This document shows, piece by piece, positions 24,390 to 36,500 of a DNA stretch of 64,000 nt. A program made the translations under genes and the position numbers. Under the pieces are notes generated by a model. It saw nothing but the letters and a program-made list of their open reading frames with translations. It did no database searches and was not told where the DNA came from. Origin of the DNA: Platynereis dumerilii (lineage: Eukaryota; Annelida; Polychaeta; Phyllodocida; Nereididae); assembly GCA_026936325.1 (NCBI GenBank), contig JAPTHN010000002.1, forward strand, positions 8,432,408-8,496,407, in the 5' to 3' direction. Position 1 is the first letter of the stretch; each line of letters begins with the position of its first letter.

Positions 24390-27300
24390 CAGATTGCACT
24401 GACAGCTGTGTAATTCAAATCTATGTTAAATTTGGATATGTTATGTTAAATTGTTGATGTTGCATAACTGAGATCAATAAAACTATACAGTGGAGCTATT
24501 CAGAGGTGACTGTTTGCTGTTAGACTGTTATATAATTTGTTGACAGTTAATGAAAATTATGTAACCTAAAGTGTTATGATTTCTTACTTGGTGAGCCATT
24601 TAAGTCATTAACTTTTGTATTGACATTTAATTTTCAGTCACTTCTTACAATCAGGGGTATGGAAATAATTATTTCCAATGTTGATACACATGTTGATTTA
24701 AATCCCTGAAAAATGTCATTCGAAGTTGTTATGGGCTATTTTGGAAGATATTTAAGGTATTTTAATTATTTACTAAACTAAACTGTGACTAAACTACTAG
24801 CTCCACTTTTATGGCAACTACAGGCACTTCCTGTTCAGGCAGTCACTGTAGACTGGAGAACCACACAGAATGAGCTGTCCTTGTGCTAAGTGAGCTTTGC
24901 TCATGGCTGCCTTCGGCAGCCATGAGCTGCGCTCATATAATATAGTAAAATAGCAATTGTGAATTGGTCAACGGACAGTTCTAGACATTTTAATTAAAAA
25001 ACATCTCCTCACCTCCTCCTCCTCCAAGGTCAAGGACGCAGTTGAGAGCGGAAGCAGATGTTGTTTGATGTCAGACGTTGACTTGGATCTCCTCGTGTGG
25101 ACAACAATGGAATTATTGCTCCTGGTGTTGGGGGTTGAGGTTTCAGGGCTCTCTGTAATGTGGCCGCTTAACTGCAAAGAGTAGAAACAACAGCAAGGCT
25201 GCGGTTAACATACGATTAAGGCAGATAACTGCCATTCATAGTGGATTTTGCAAAAAGTATGAATCAATGAATGGTCTAATAACTTTGTTTGATGGACCCA
25301 TATTTTTTATCCTCTTAATTTTCCTAACTCTTTCGGCATGTATTACTTCAATTTACTTGTTCCTATCCCAATGGGCACTTCTATTTACTGATTCAATTCA
25401 TATGATGTATTCCTGAACACAATGAAAAACAAATCACAACACTACATGATTTAACTTTTAAATCTTACACATGATTCAATTTTATATTTTCTTAAATTCT
25501 ATGTTACAGGAAGTACAAACAAGGTGATAAACAAATCAATTAATTACACAACTGCATTTGTTGTTTTTTTCCAATGTAAATTCAAGTCTTAAAGGTTTTG
25601 AACTCTGTTACCACTACATGACTTGAAATCTTGAATGCTGTCAGTAACTCCGTAATATATGAATATTAAATGCCATTTTCAATATGAAACTTACGCAAAC
25701 TGTAGCAGCTCTTTGAAGCGGATTTTCAAAAATTCCAGAACCCAAATTTCCCGGCATACCCTGCCACGTGTGCGGAAGAGGGTGTGCCTCATTGTGTCTG
25801 CCTCCCCCTTCTGCAGAAAAGCATGAGCAACTTCTTAAAATTTCAATAAACTCACGAGTCACAAATTAAGTAAGCCTGACACTAAGGATGGTTCACACTT
25901 TACAGATAGTCTCGATCACAAACTAATATTTTGCATCAGCATTAACTTGATTAAAGACGCTTAAAGACAGCCACATTTTTAGATCACCATTATATGTAAG
26001 GTACTTTGATATATAAGGTACTTTGAGAGTCTAATCGCTAATACAAAAAGATAAAAAGAGAAAGAAAGATCGGTTGTCTTAAATTCATAGATCTGCAACT
26101 CTGTTCAGTTTATATGAAAATCATGCAGGCCTATTAGATCAATCTTCTCACCATCTACACTGTTCTGGCTGCTGGGCACTGGGACTGCTGGACTTGGTTC
26201 CCTGGCGCAGGCTCCTTCACTCAGCTGTAAAGTAAAAGATAATAAATTCATTTATAATTTTCATTATAAATGTAAACATAAATAAACGTGTTAAAGGTGA
26301 CAGCTGAAAATATCACATGCAAACAAACTGTGCTTTGGACGCCAATTTAGGTGATTTTCCATAGAAACAATCATCGTACAGAGCCGTAAAAATATAAATT
26401 GTAAAACTTTTATTCCAGTTAGAAGTTGCAGTCTCATAATAACACATGGGACGTGCTGTGAAAATTTCGATGTAGTCTCTCAAGAAAAGTCTGGAAGGAC
26501 ACTGGGCGGTGCCCTGCTGACCTGCTGACCTGCCATCAAGGCCAACATGGCCACCCTGGCCGCACGACTTGTCATGTTCACTGTTTTATTCAAAATCTTA
26601 GCTGCTAAGTTTCAAACAGCAAATTCATTATCATCCATCCAATAACTACGCACCCTTCAATTTTTTTCTCAGACTGACAGCATGATGTGATGCTGGTTCA
26701 GGATACTTATTGGTCAGGCATCTCTGTGTGATGTGCAGCTGTAGAGCATGACAGCATGCTGACAAGCAAATCGAACTGACTGGCATAATTAGCAACAACA
26801 AACAGTTAAATGTTTTTGTTTTTTTTCTGAAACTTTCATTGGCTGTGAGAAAGTATGGTGTCACTCTCTATACTGAAGACTGCCACTGGGTGTCCACTGT
26901 CCAGTTTATTGATCATGGTGATACACTCCATCGACGTCCATGATGGGATTTGATTTTGACAGACAGTCGGATTTAGTGCACGTCTTGTTAGTGTTGTTAT
27001 CCCACATGCTTCACGTATCAGTCTTTATGACCAAATATATTTTCCTCTCATCGGATGAGATTTCATGCTTCCACTAGCAGTTTGGTTGAGGATGTTTAGC
27101 ATTGACGCGATGGCACAATATCATGCGTTTCACTTACTTACAGGCGGCACTGTATACGCCTTTGACAAAATAATATAATAACACTGGAGCCTTCACAATA
27201 TTAGGCCTAATTCAGCATAACCTAAGAGCTAAGAGCAGCTGCCTAATGTCATGTTGCTGACTCTCCCAAGCAATGACAATGTGTAGATAGCTTGACATCA

Positions 27301-28715
27301 CCCTCCGCAAAAAACAGAATGCTAAGCATGACATATATGGTTTTTCTACTCACTGCTTTAACTGACCAATAGTCACCTAGTCTCAGCATGACATGCTTTT
27401 GGTCTGTGAAAAAATAGAAGGATAGATAGGCCCATAGGCGTTTGCGATTTTTGGGAGGGCCAGTGACATTTGGCCGAATTTCAAAATCTAGATTTAATAC
27501 CACTTCCAATGAAATTGCATTGAATTCATTAATTTTCGATAGTTTTTATTTAATCATCTGCCCAAATTTTTTAGCCTTTTTGTCCGAATCTTACTGTTTC
27601 CCTAACTTTTGGGAGGGCGACCGCTCCCCCCTGCCCCCCTCCTCCGATACGCCTATGCATAGGCCTAGTTATTGGATGGATAACTAGCCAAAGAGACGAG
27701 TCTCCATGGCAGTGAAAATGAGAAATTTCTCCCCTGGAAGTGAGTGTACTGGTACATTTTTTGGGGTTCTCCATACCAGAACTGTAGTGTAGAACGTAGA
27801 TAGGGGGTATCATCTTGACCGAATGAAGAAGTCTAGTTTTGTGGATCCGACTGCCCCCTCCGGATTACCAGGGGCGTAATTTGGTAGGAACGGGGGGACA
27901 TGCCCCCCTCACATTTTTTACCTCGGGGGTCGGGACATAAAAATATTATGAAATGTCCCCTATCCCTTTTGTGTGAAAACAAAATGTATTGTGGTAATGT
28001 CCCTTGGGCTCAATTTGGTAGGGAGCAGTTACGAGACATGTCCCCCACCTTTCTGCTAAGTACAGCATTCGTGAATGTAAAAAGCCTGACTGTTTATACG
28101 AAGATTCGACAGCCATTTCTGTGATGTTGTCAACATCACCGCATGTCAATCCCACATTTTCTACAAAACTTACGCCACTTTGGATTTATACTGGCATGCA
28201 GTAAATTTTTTATTTATACCATAAATTATACCTGGGTATAAACGGTTCAGTCCGCAACATTATACTAAGCAGAGTTAAATTAACTTCATTTATATCTTGA
28301 AGGAACTGCATCTGTGCAAGTTTCTGAGGCCCTTTTTTTTTTGGCTTCAGGACAAAGTTTGAGTCCCCTGTATTAAACAGGGATATATAGGCAGATTGCA
28401 GGGCTACTTTTCTACATTTTTGGTAAGTAAATCATTGTAAAGTTAGTAACTGCTACTGGCTGATAAAAGTTTCACTTTAAATTGTTCAATGTTTACACTC
28501 CTTTCAGCAGGGACCCTGCCTGTCCTGGAGGCTGGAGTTCAGAAACTTCAGGGCAACTTTTCAAAACTTTTTCCAGCTTGATATCAACAAATATCAACTT
28601 GATTTGTATAAGTGGGTCATCAAAAGGTACCTCTATCTTTCGAAAAACTTACTGAACTGCTGTCAACTCTCTCTGTAGTCAAATCACAGAAGGATTCACC
28701 AATTTCTGCAGACAT
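16395..28715 (-). CDS. traf7: TRAF7, E3 ubiquitin ligase / signalling scaffold (N-terminal half, 12 coding exons)
   Basis: Exons in coding order: 28715-28653, 26224-26152, 25810-25695, 25171-25013, 23909-23814, 23701-23662, 23556-23385, 23152-23077, 20158-20100, 17432-17224, 16791-16718, 16437-16395. Phases join without gaps and give about 393 residues. Start ATG at 28715 opens [13 protein letters not shown] serine-rich leader is followed by the RING finger ([18 protein letters not shown], then HTFCRRC and KPCPVD). Next come the conserved linker ([16 protein letters not shown]), TRAF-type zinc fingers ([38 protein letters not shown]) and a coiled coil ([17 protein letters not shown] onward). 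Order and wording fit vertebrate TRAF7, which adds seven WD40 repeats after the coiled coil. Those exons are absent here and should lie left of the window. The intron after exon 10 starts GC (AAG|GCAAGT). Family role: ubiquitin ligase and MEKK3/JNK-NF-kB signalling. Confidence 0.93.
17739..19487 (+). mobile_element. Penelope-like retroelement with inverted terminal repeats (target duplication included)
   Basis: The element (17751-19475) is flanked by a 12-bp duplication ATTTTGAATACA (17739-17750, 19476-19487). One frame, open from before 18003 to 19403, has RT signatures [19 protein letters not shown] (from about 17960), [17 protein letters not shown] and YVDDTF. A GIY-YIG nuclease follows ([20 protein letters not shown]), the RT plus GIY-YIG pairing that defines Penelope elements. 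Ends of roughly 110-130 bp (about 17787-17910 and 19345-19475) are inverted copies. The coding part is shorter than usual and starts inside the RT domain, so the N-terminal region is missing. It lies in the TRAF7 intron between exons 9 and 10, in the opposite orientation. Confidence 0.9.
19400..19428 (+). ncRNA. Hammerhead-ribozyme-like boxes in the Penelope end
   Basis: CTGATGA (19400-19406) and GAAA (19425-19428) flank a hairpin CGACG-AGA-CGTCG (19410-19422). This is the order of conserved hammerhead core boxes around stem II. Hammerhead motifs are known in terminal repeats of Penelope-like elements. The inverted copy at the left end (about 17835-17865) carries the same boxes on the minus strand. 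I could not draw a full stem I/III fold, so this is a candidate only. Confidence 0.4.
19488..20099. other. TRAF7 intron 9 remainder, with dispersed-repeat piece
   Basis: AT-rich intron. At 19719-19790 (GATCGCCGTATGATGATGAG then ACCCTATTAA) it resembles 33213-33275. Near 19875-19895 the minus strand reads GGTTCAAATCTCACC, like a tRNA B box, which may mark a decayed SINE. No A box or full tRNA was found. Confidence 0.45.
20590..21640. repeat. 13-bp minisatellite in TRAF7 intron
   Basis: About 1 kb of GACATCAGTGGCT / GACATCACCGGCT units of 13 bp with point variants (TTG for CTG, CAGC for CGGC). Irregular shortened units such as GACCACCGGCT recur, hinting at a higher-order pattern. It lies in the intron between exons 8 and 9. 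The rest of that intron (21641-23076) shows only AT-rich sequence. Confidence 0.9.
24300..24390. repeat. (GATA)n microsatellite
   Basis: An uninterrupted run of about 17 GATA units from about 24317 to 24388, in the TRAF7 intron between exons 4 and 5. Flanking sequence 23910-25012 is otherwise AT-rich with the hairpin locus at 24891-24935. Confidence 0.95.
24891..24935. repeat. Three abutting hairpins, locus B
   Basis: Hairpin 1 is TGAGC-TTT-GCTCA (24891-24903). Hairpin 2 is TGGCTGCC-TTC-GGCAGCCA (24904-24922). Hairpin 3 is TGAGC-TGC-GCTCA (24923-24935). They touch with no spacers. The layout, the central TGGC...TTC...GCCA and the reuse of the same arms in hairpins 1 and 3 match locus A (14889-14930), while the outer arms differ completely. 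Confidence 0.85.
27433..27657. mobile_element. hAT-type MITE (225 bp)
   Basis: Terminal inverted repeats start CATAGGCGT at both ends. The flanks are near-identical 8-mers, GATAGGCC (27425-27432) and CATAGGCC (27658-27665). Internally it has a G/C-run pair (GGGAGGG). The 8-bp duplication and end type fit hAT non-autonomous elements. It lies in TRAF7 intron 1. Confidence 0.6.
27869..28080. repeat. Dispersed repeat, copy B (inverted relative to 785-955)
   Basis: The reverse complement aligns with 785-955. This copy is longer on its left side, starting CCAGGGGCGTAATTTGG. The frames on both strands here reflect the repeat and not a gene. Confidence 0.75.
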
Positions 28716-30556
28716 GTTTTTCCTGGGGATCCAAGTTTAGGTAGTACAACTTATTAACACGAGATGGCACTGCTGAAAAATCGCATATTCCTAACTTCCA
28801 GAGGACGCCACAATTCAGTACAATTGACCACAAGTGGCAGCACTAGTTCTTTTTTACTTAAAATTATCAGCCCATCCAACTACCTCCTGCAGATACTCAG
28901 GCCTAAAAGTGAACCATCAAGTTTACTTTTTCGACACTAAAAACAACCTTTTTGTCAGGGCGACATAGTCACTCGCCTGGGTCTAGAAACACCAGTATAT
29001 TGAGCTGTTTCCTTTTTCATTGTTTTTAGCTCTTTTTCTGTTCACCAATTACTTTTGTTTTCAATGGCCTCTTAAGTAGGTACACCTAATACTCACCTAT
29101 TCAGTGCCATCAGTGGTGAACTGTCACATAATGCGCAAACTGTCCAGCAACAACGCATGTGTCTCAGATTGGCTAACTCAATTTAGACTGCACAAACGGG
29201 ACCGGGTAAAACTGAGACACTCTAGCTTATTAAATTATACAACAATGATAAAATAATTCTCATCTCACTATTTTAATCAATGAGAACATCATCCTTAGCA
29301 CAAGAGAAGTCATACACGTTTGAGTATGACAAGTTAGATGAAGTACAGACAGTACAGTAGGCCACTCAGGGAAAGTAACTTGCTTTTCTCAGAGTGCAGT
29401 AGGCCTACTCAAGACTCATAATCATGAACATGAAGACAGACCGACCACTATACGGACCAGACCTGTGAGGGGATCGAGTAATGCTTATCATCTACTAAGA
29501 GCTACTGAGTAAACAATTAACAAGAGGGAACTTGAAAAAAGCAGGCTTTAATAGAAAACATAACACAGTTATATCAACATTATCGACATTAACATTTCCA
29601 ATAACAAGCAAACAAACATAGGTTCCGCGAGTACACAAGATGTGGTTACATCGATAAATCATAAAACCTAATTAAGTCTGAATTGTATAAACTTCAACAT
29701 GATTTCAAAATAAATGCAATAAATATATATAAACCCCAATGAAAAATAATATTCAACCCATTATAAATACAATATTCATAACCCAAAACATGTACTACAT
29801 AAAATTGTATAAGTGATCAGTATAACATTCAACATGGCTTCATAATTATGACATCATAACAATTAGGGTCATATCATGCCAAATCACCCAACGGTCCTCA
29901 GGTGACCCCTTCAGAATTTTTTTAAAAAATTCACACAGATTGACCTATCAGAGAAATGGGAAAATCTCAAACTTATCAGCATAGTGACATACTCCTTAGT
30001 AAGTCCTTACATATCATATATATATATGTATTGGCCTTTTTAAAATTGATTAATTTTTAATTTTTACCTACCCAAGTATTTCTCAGAATATCTTCAAACT
30101 GCAATTTATAACTTCAACATGACTTCACAGTAAATGCAATAAATATTTAATATTAGATAAACCCCGATTAAAAATAATATTCAACCGAATATAAATCCAA
30201 CATTCATAACCCAATATATAAAATTGTTTGTATATATATATCTTAAAATAATACTTCCAGAAAGCTGAAGTTGGCTACACAAAACTATGATTCTAATTCA
30301 GGAAAATGTGAAAAATTCCGCAATTTCAAAAGGCCATATCTCACCGACCGTTAGAAGTACGGAGCCAAAATTTGAAATTTTTCCATTTCTCTGACAGGTC
30401 AATCAGTGTGAATTTTTGAAAAGAATTCTGAGGGGGTCGTCTTATCTGAATATTTCAGTGATTTGGCATGGAATGACCCCTCTGAGACAGTAACAGTTCC
30501 ATAATTCAATAATTGGGTAATTTGGATATCACAATTTTTCAGCAGAACTCAGCTGT
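28716..30556. other. Intergenic stretch between TRAF7 start and SLC35D3-like stop
   Basis: Must contain the TRAF7 promoter and the 3' UTR of the SLC35D3-like gene, but I see no decisive core promoter signal. A direct duplication of about 115 bp (29684-29800 and 30104-30216) and a foldback (29866-30480) fill the right part; the left part is AT-rich unique sequence. Confidence 0.5.
29866..30480. repeat. Foldback element of about 615 bp
   Basis: The left arm 29866-29985 and right arm about 30365-30480 are inverted copies with mismatches: ATGCCAAATCAC, AAAAATTCACAC and TCAGAGAAATGG recur on opposite strands. The spacer holds the second copy of the 115-bp direct duplication. No open frame. Confidence 0.75.
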
Positions 30557-33500
30557 TCAGGCGTACGATCCATTCTTCTGTTTTGATTTTTCTTCAACCT
30601 CTAATTTATCTAACTTTGCCCTAGTGTCCATATACTTGGAATATGAATACATAATTCCCCCGAATAAATTAAGAGACAGTCCGACTGTCGTAAATGTATT
30701 AATGCTTATACCGCCAAACGTAAACATTCCTATGGCTGTTTGTAAAATAGATTTTAGAGTCCCCACTACTGAAGTAGTCAAGGCTGAATTTAAGGATGTA
30801 CACAAAAATAACAGGTAGTTCAATAAACACCCCATACTGATGACAATCCAGAATGTGCATAAAAACCCCACGTCCATGGTTGTCAATCGAGCTACGGCTG
30901 GTCTTAGTTCCCCCAATGCCACAGACATGGCAAGAAGCAGTGGTAAAGTGTTGATGGCATTCAGCTGGAGGATTTCCACGGCGCTTTGATCCTTGGATCC
31001 TTTCTGAACCAGCAGAAGGTAGGCCGCTTGCGTAACAACACTCGCGAACCCACACAGATAGGCCTCCAGGTTGAACGCCAGGTCACCGTAGCCTGAAGCA
31101 ATGAAAAGAAGACCATTGAGAAACAATTAAGGTAATCGTAAAATTTAATGCATAATATAATTTCCATGCATATGACGTTATGCAATAACATGGATAATAT
31201 CATTGCATCACTTACAACTCCTGCATCATGAATATAATGAATATATTATCCATAATAGACATATAAATATTTATCATATATATATATATGCACTTAAAGA
31301 CACCAATGAACATTTAAAAACATACACATTTTAATGCAATACAAATGCAAGATATACAGTGTAACTTGGTAACTACCTAGTACTATGCCCTACATTGCAT
31401 AATATACATGACACTGCATTGCAACTAAACTGGCTGGTGTGAATAATGAGATTTGTGTGCTGATAACAGCGGCTGTAAGTCATAAGGGAGAACATTTCGA
31501 TGATTACATTTCTCAGGGCTTTTCTTACAACCAAAATGCCATTAGCCAAAGCTGCACAGCAAATTTTGGTGTGTGGCTAAATGGCAGCAAAAATATTACG
31601 CCAATTTCCTTAGCCACATGGAGATTGGAGACTGCATTACATCAAATTCAACAAGTATGAGTTTCTTCAAAAGACTGGCAAAACGAAGCAAATGTAGTTC
31701 ATGTGATTGGTCGAGGCACTGAATTACATGGTATCAATCTTATTTGAATACCTTAAAATGTGTATTTGAAGCCTCTGGCGCAGTCTTTGCGAAGATTGCC
31801 GGTCCGAAGGACCTGACCGGCAGATTTTCAACCGGACCGGCAGTTCTAGCCGAGAAATTGCAATTGGATGCATGTTAAATTTTCTTGAAATTGCCAAAAT
31901 ATCCATTTCGGTCCGGCAAGAGATTTTGGATCTTCGCAAAGACTGCTCTGGCGGGTCTATTAGTGGTTGAAACTGTTGGCATTTCCCTGCTAACCCCATC
32001 AACTTTTCTAAACTGCGTGCTGAGCTGCTCACTGAAGCAGAATGTTAATTTTTCATTGCTTCCTACGAGAGACTTGGAGGACGTTTTGTTGCTTATCGAC
32101 CAATCCGGCAAGCTGAAAATTCTAAGTGGATATTGAGAAAACTAGCCAGAGAAACTCATACTAAATGAATCTGCTGTAATCCATTTCTTGCTAGCATGCA
32201 CAGCACACCATCATGATCATGGCCAAAAATAAAACATGCACCCTGTGATTAATTATGCTTCCTCACGTATCGCTGATCAGCTGATTCAACCAGCAAGTAA
32301 ATTAGAATGATCCATTTAAATTTAAGCTCACTTTCTGAGCACCTATGCAGCTGGTAAACATGGTAAATGAAGCATCAATGAAAGTATCATAAATTACCTA
32401 AAATATTGAAACCTACATCAATAGCATGAATGTTATATTTTTAAAATGCAGTGGATGCATTTTGCAACATTTTGAAAGATTTTTTAATCCATTATTCTAA
32501 AATAATCATATTCCTGGTGTCAGACCTGACTTGCTGCCAACCATCGATTAAAATCGTTTGTAAGGAGTGAGCCTACTCAACATGCAAATATTGAACAAGA
32601 ACCCAGGGGTTGCAAAACTGAATGATGCCGATATGTGGTAGCACAAGCCACCCAAGTGTACTCAGGTTTTGACAGCCATTTCCACATATTCAGAAAATCA
32701 TGGTCCTCTAAATTTCAAACAAAGGACCAATCTATCTGTGCAAACATGTTGTTGGAATGTGAAAAAATGTTCAAACGAAGTTACAGATCTATTATTGGCC
32801 AAAAAAGGAATCTGGAGACACATCTTTACTCTGAACATGACTTTGTCCCTTTGTTATCAGAGAAATACCATTATGGTTTTCTCAATTTTTCTTCTGATAG
32901 CATGATGGCCAGTAATTTGGTATTTAAACAAGATCTAATGCAGCTAGAAGCAGCTCTTTTTTGTTGTTGAACATGGCAACGTCTATACTCAACTCCTTTA
33001 AAGTTACAGCTTCCCAGCTTTATCATAACATTTCCAAAGTTGTTTTCCGTCAACTGCACCAAAAATAACCTATACACGTAGGCCTACTTCTCTAAATGAC
33101 ATAGGCACAGTCATGGGACTGTAGCAAAACAATGATTCAGCGAGATTATTTTATTTACACTTCTGGATCTGGATTATTACTCAGCATTGTCACTTGGATA
33201 TTTCGCTGTGGGTTGATCGCCGTGTGATAAATGAAATGATAAGGCCGAGAGTCAGGGACACACCCTATTAAAATTTTTAAGGCTACCCTGCATGCCTCCT
33301 CACATATTTTGTGTGTATGTATACTATACATTGTACAACTAATCTATCATAAAAAATAGCTCAGATTTTCAGAAGATATAACTTTTTTTTTAAAAGCCTT
33401 TATTTTTCAGCAACACTTACTGTTGACTGGGATGTCTATCATTCACGCAAATGGATAAATTATATAGTCAAATGGTAAACAAATAGATACATATGCTCGA

Positions 33501-36500
33501 ACCCATGCCCCCCCCCTCTTAGTCTAGTTCATGCAACAGTTATTGCAACTATAGTTCTAGTGGCACCATATATAATCCAAGGTTGGTACTACCAGTGACC
33601 CAATGGAATAGTAAACTACCTGGCTACTGTAATGATCCGAGACACCTAAAGACTTGATTTTATTGACTTTAAAATGTATATTATAATAAGAAAGATTTCA
33701 ATTGCAATGATTTTAAGACTGTTTTTAAGCAAATTCAGGACTCTGAAATGCTGAGTCAAATATACAGACTGAACAGTTTTTAACAAGCAATGAAACTTAT
33801 TTTATCTTTATCAGTTTATGCTGTGATTTACCGTTTACATTTTTCATTATGTATTTTTTAACATTTACAGACATACATGCACAAACCATGCTTTTTAGAA
33901 AATGCATTAATAAATGATACAATAGTATACATAACTCCACATGAGTACAACTAGATAGTATTTATTCAAATGTTATATTTTGCTAACAAAAAATATCAGA
34001 TGAATGTTTTCCTTCACTCCTAAAAACATTTTCATATTCTCAAAATATCCATGATGGAAGAAATTGATATATATGTATAGGCCCAGACTGGAAATATATG
34101 GTAAAAGTGATGGTAATCAATACAGACTTGATGGCATTTTGTCTATTTCAAACCTCTGTCAGCTTTGACAGCTTGGCAATGAAAGATATTTGCTATTAGT
34201 TCTAAAATTATTGGCAATTCCTTCAACAGACATCAATTGGATTGCCTCAAAGCATGAGCTACTTTGCATCTCTGCTTACAGGTGGCCTGGTGGCTAGTTT
34301 GCAACTCTGCCAACAGGTGGCTGATCACTGAAGCATGGGTTGCATTAGGGTTGCATTCCTGGCAAGGTTCCAATATTTTCATATGGAGGGTTGCCAGTTC
34401 TTGGCTGGCTAGTGGAGAGGCAAGTCAGGGCTGGAATGCATCAGGATAATATCATCAAAAACACCATCAAATGCACTCCAATCTAATTTTTGCTTCCAAA
34501 TTTTTTTGCTCATTCACTCCATACATCAAACTAGCAACTAAGAAGCCCAAACTCCTTGCCTATCTTGAGATTTTGCGTATAATTTGCCACTGGTGAGAAC
34601 CAGCCAAGAGTAACCAGAATAACTGAATGAGCCTATGGCTCATTCAGTTAAAAAACCTGAACATGGCACATATGATGTGCGTATACAGGGTTAAACAGCT
34701 GATTTTGGTTCTTACCGTATTTCATCGAATAGAAGCCTGGTCTCAAATACAAGCCTGTCTCGTTTACAGGCCGGGGCAAGGACCCACGCTAAAGTAATAA
34801 ACGCCGGTCTCAAATACACGCCGGGTCGGCATTTGTACACTGGCCAAATTGACTGCCTTGCATGCTACCCAGGTGTTTCAATGCAAGGCTCAATTGCGTG
34901 CGTGGCAGTGCCTACCCTCGCATACTCAAATGCTGCTTGATTGGTATCCAGTTTAAAACAATAAACGCCGGTCTCAAATAGACGCCTGTCTCGTATAAAC
35001 GCCGGGGTAATGATCCCCTTTAAAACAATAAACGCCCGGGCTTCTAAACGAGGAAATACGGTATCTGGTTACTTATTGCTTATCCGGTTATCTTGTTACT
35101 TATCTGGTTACTTATTCAGTTACTTATCCAGTTATCTGGTCAGTTATCCGGTCAGTTATCCGGTTACTTATCCAGTTACTAATTGGGTTACCTATCTGGT
35201 TCCTTATCCATTTAGCCGGTCACTTATCCAGTAAGCTGGTTACTTTATTTATCTGGTTACTGGATCTGGTTATTTTTTCTATTGGCAGAGTAATTATTTA
35301 AAGATATTTTGTATAAGAGCCAGAATTTACTGTCATGACTTCATTTGTTATGTCTTGGCACAGTCACTTTATGACTGAAGAAAACTTTCTGATGTCCTCT
35401 ACCAAAATTTTAATATGATAAGTAGATAGTGTAAGTGATTATTTTGATGTTCTGGCCTCATTCATGGCTTGGGCATTTATACTTTGCATGCTATTGCTGA
35501 ATCAACTTGGAGATAGGGTGCAAAATCACCAAAATGTTGTGGTGTCCATGAAATAAAAATGGTCATATAGAACTGGCATGTTGTTATCCAGCAATGAATT
35601 ACACCATAATGTATTGTTCAGATGTTTGAAAATATGTTTTCATACTGTGTTTCATGGGTTGAAAGACAAATAACATTAAATATGGGTAAAAGTTGCCCAC
35701 CCACTTTGGTGTCCACAATAGTTACTTCTAACAACATATGAGTGCAAAGGTGAATTTATTTGCCATCACTAAAATAAGAATCTATTGTTGTACTTTATTA
35801 GTCCCTTTTTAACCAAAATTATTTCAGGCTGTTTCTGAGTGAGATTTATCAAGAATCTGGGGCCTTTAATTTCCAAATGTCAGTGTGTTACGTCTTGGAC
35901 ACTAATGCTCAATGAATAAATGTCTTGTTAATTAATCCACAGTGATTCATTAGCATAAATGCACGTATCCGTGGCACATTTACATATTTTGGCACCATTT
36001 GCACCAATCATGTATGGTTTCACTTTCATTGAAATTTTGGGGGAGGGGCTTTAATAATACAAAATCAGTTTTTTGATGATGTTACGTCTTGGCAATAATT
36101 GCTTAGACATGGATGTGTGTCTCCCATTGGATGCCAATCTCCAAATTATGTGCAAGACTTGTTTAAAACACTGTTTAGAATAATTTGCATTTTTTAATGC
36201 TGCATGATTCACAAGAAAAATGTCCAAAAGGAGAAGGTTTGGAAAAGATGTAACATGGACACGATTGTGTCCATGTTACGTCTTAGTCCTTTGGTGTCCC
36301 ATGTTACGTCTTTGACAATTGAAGTTTGGCAGGCTTTATGTAGACTTGGAATTGTGGAATTGACACAATTCTGAAACTATAGAAGTATTTTAGTTTGAAC
36401 AAGAGTGTCATTCAGTTTGTGAACTGCATTTACACTACACATTTCAAACAAACAAGACATCCATGATCATGATGTTGGTGTCTCTGTTACATCCTGGACA

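Noticed and set aside
30513-30818. 101-codon plus-strand frame
   Set aside because: Antisense shadow of the last SLC35D3-like exon, which has clear family homology on the minus strand.
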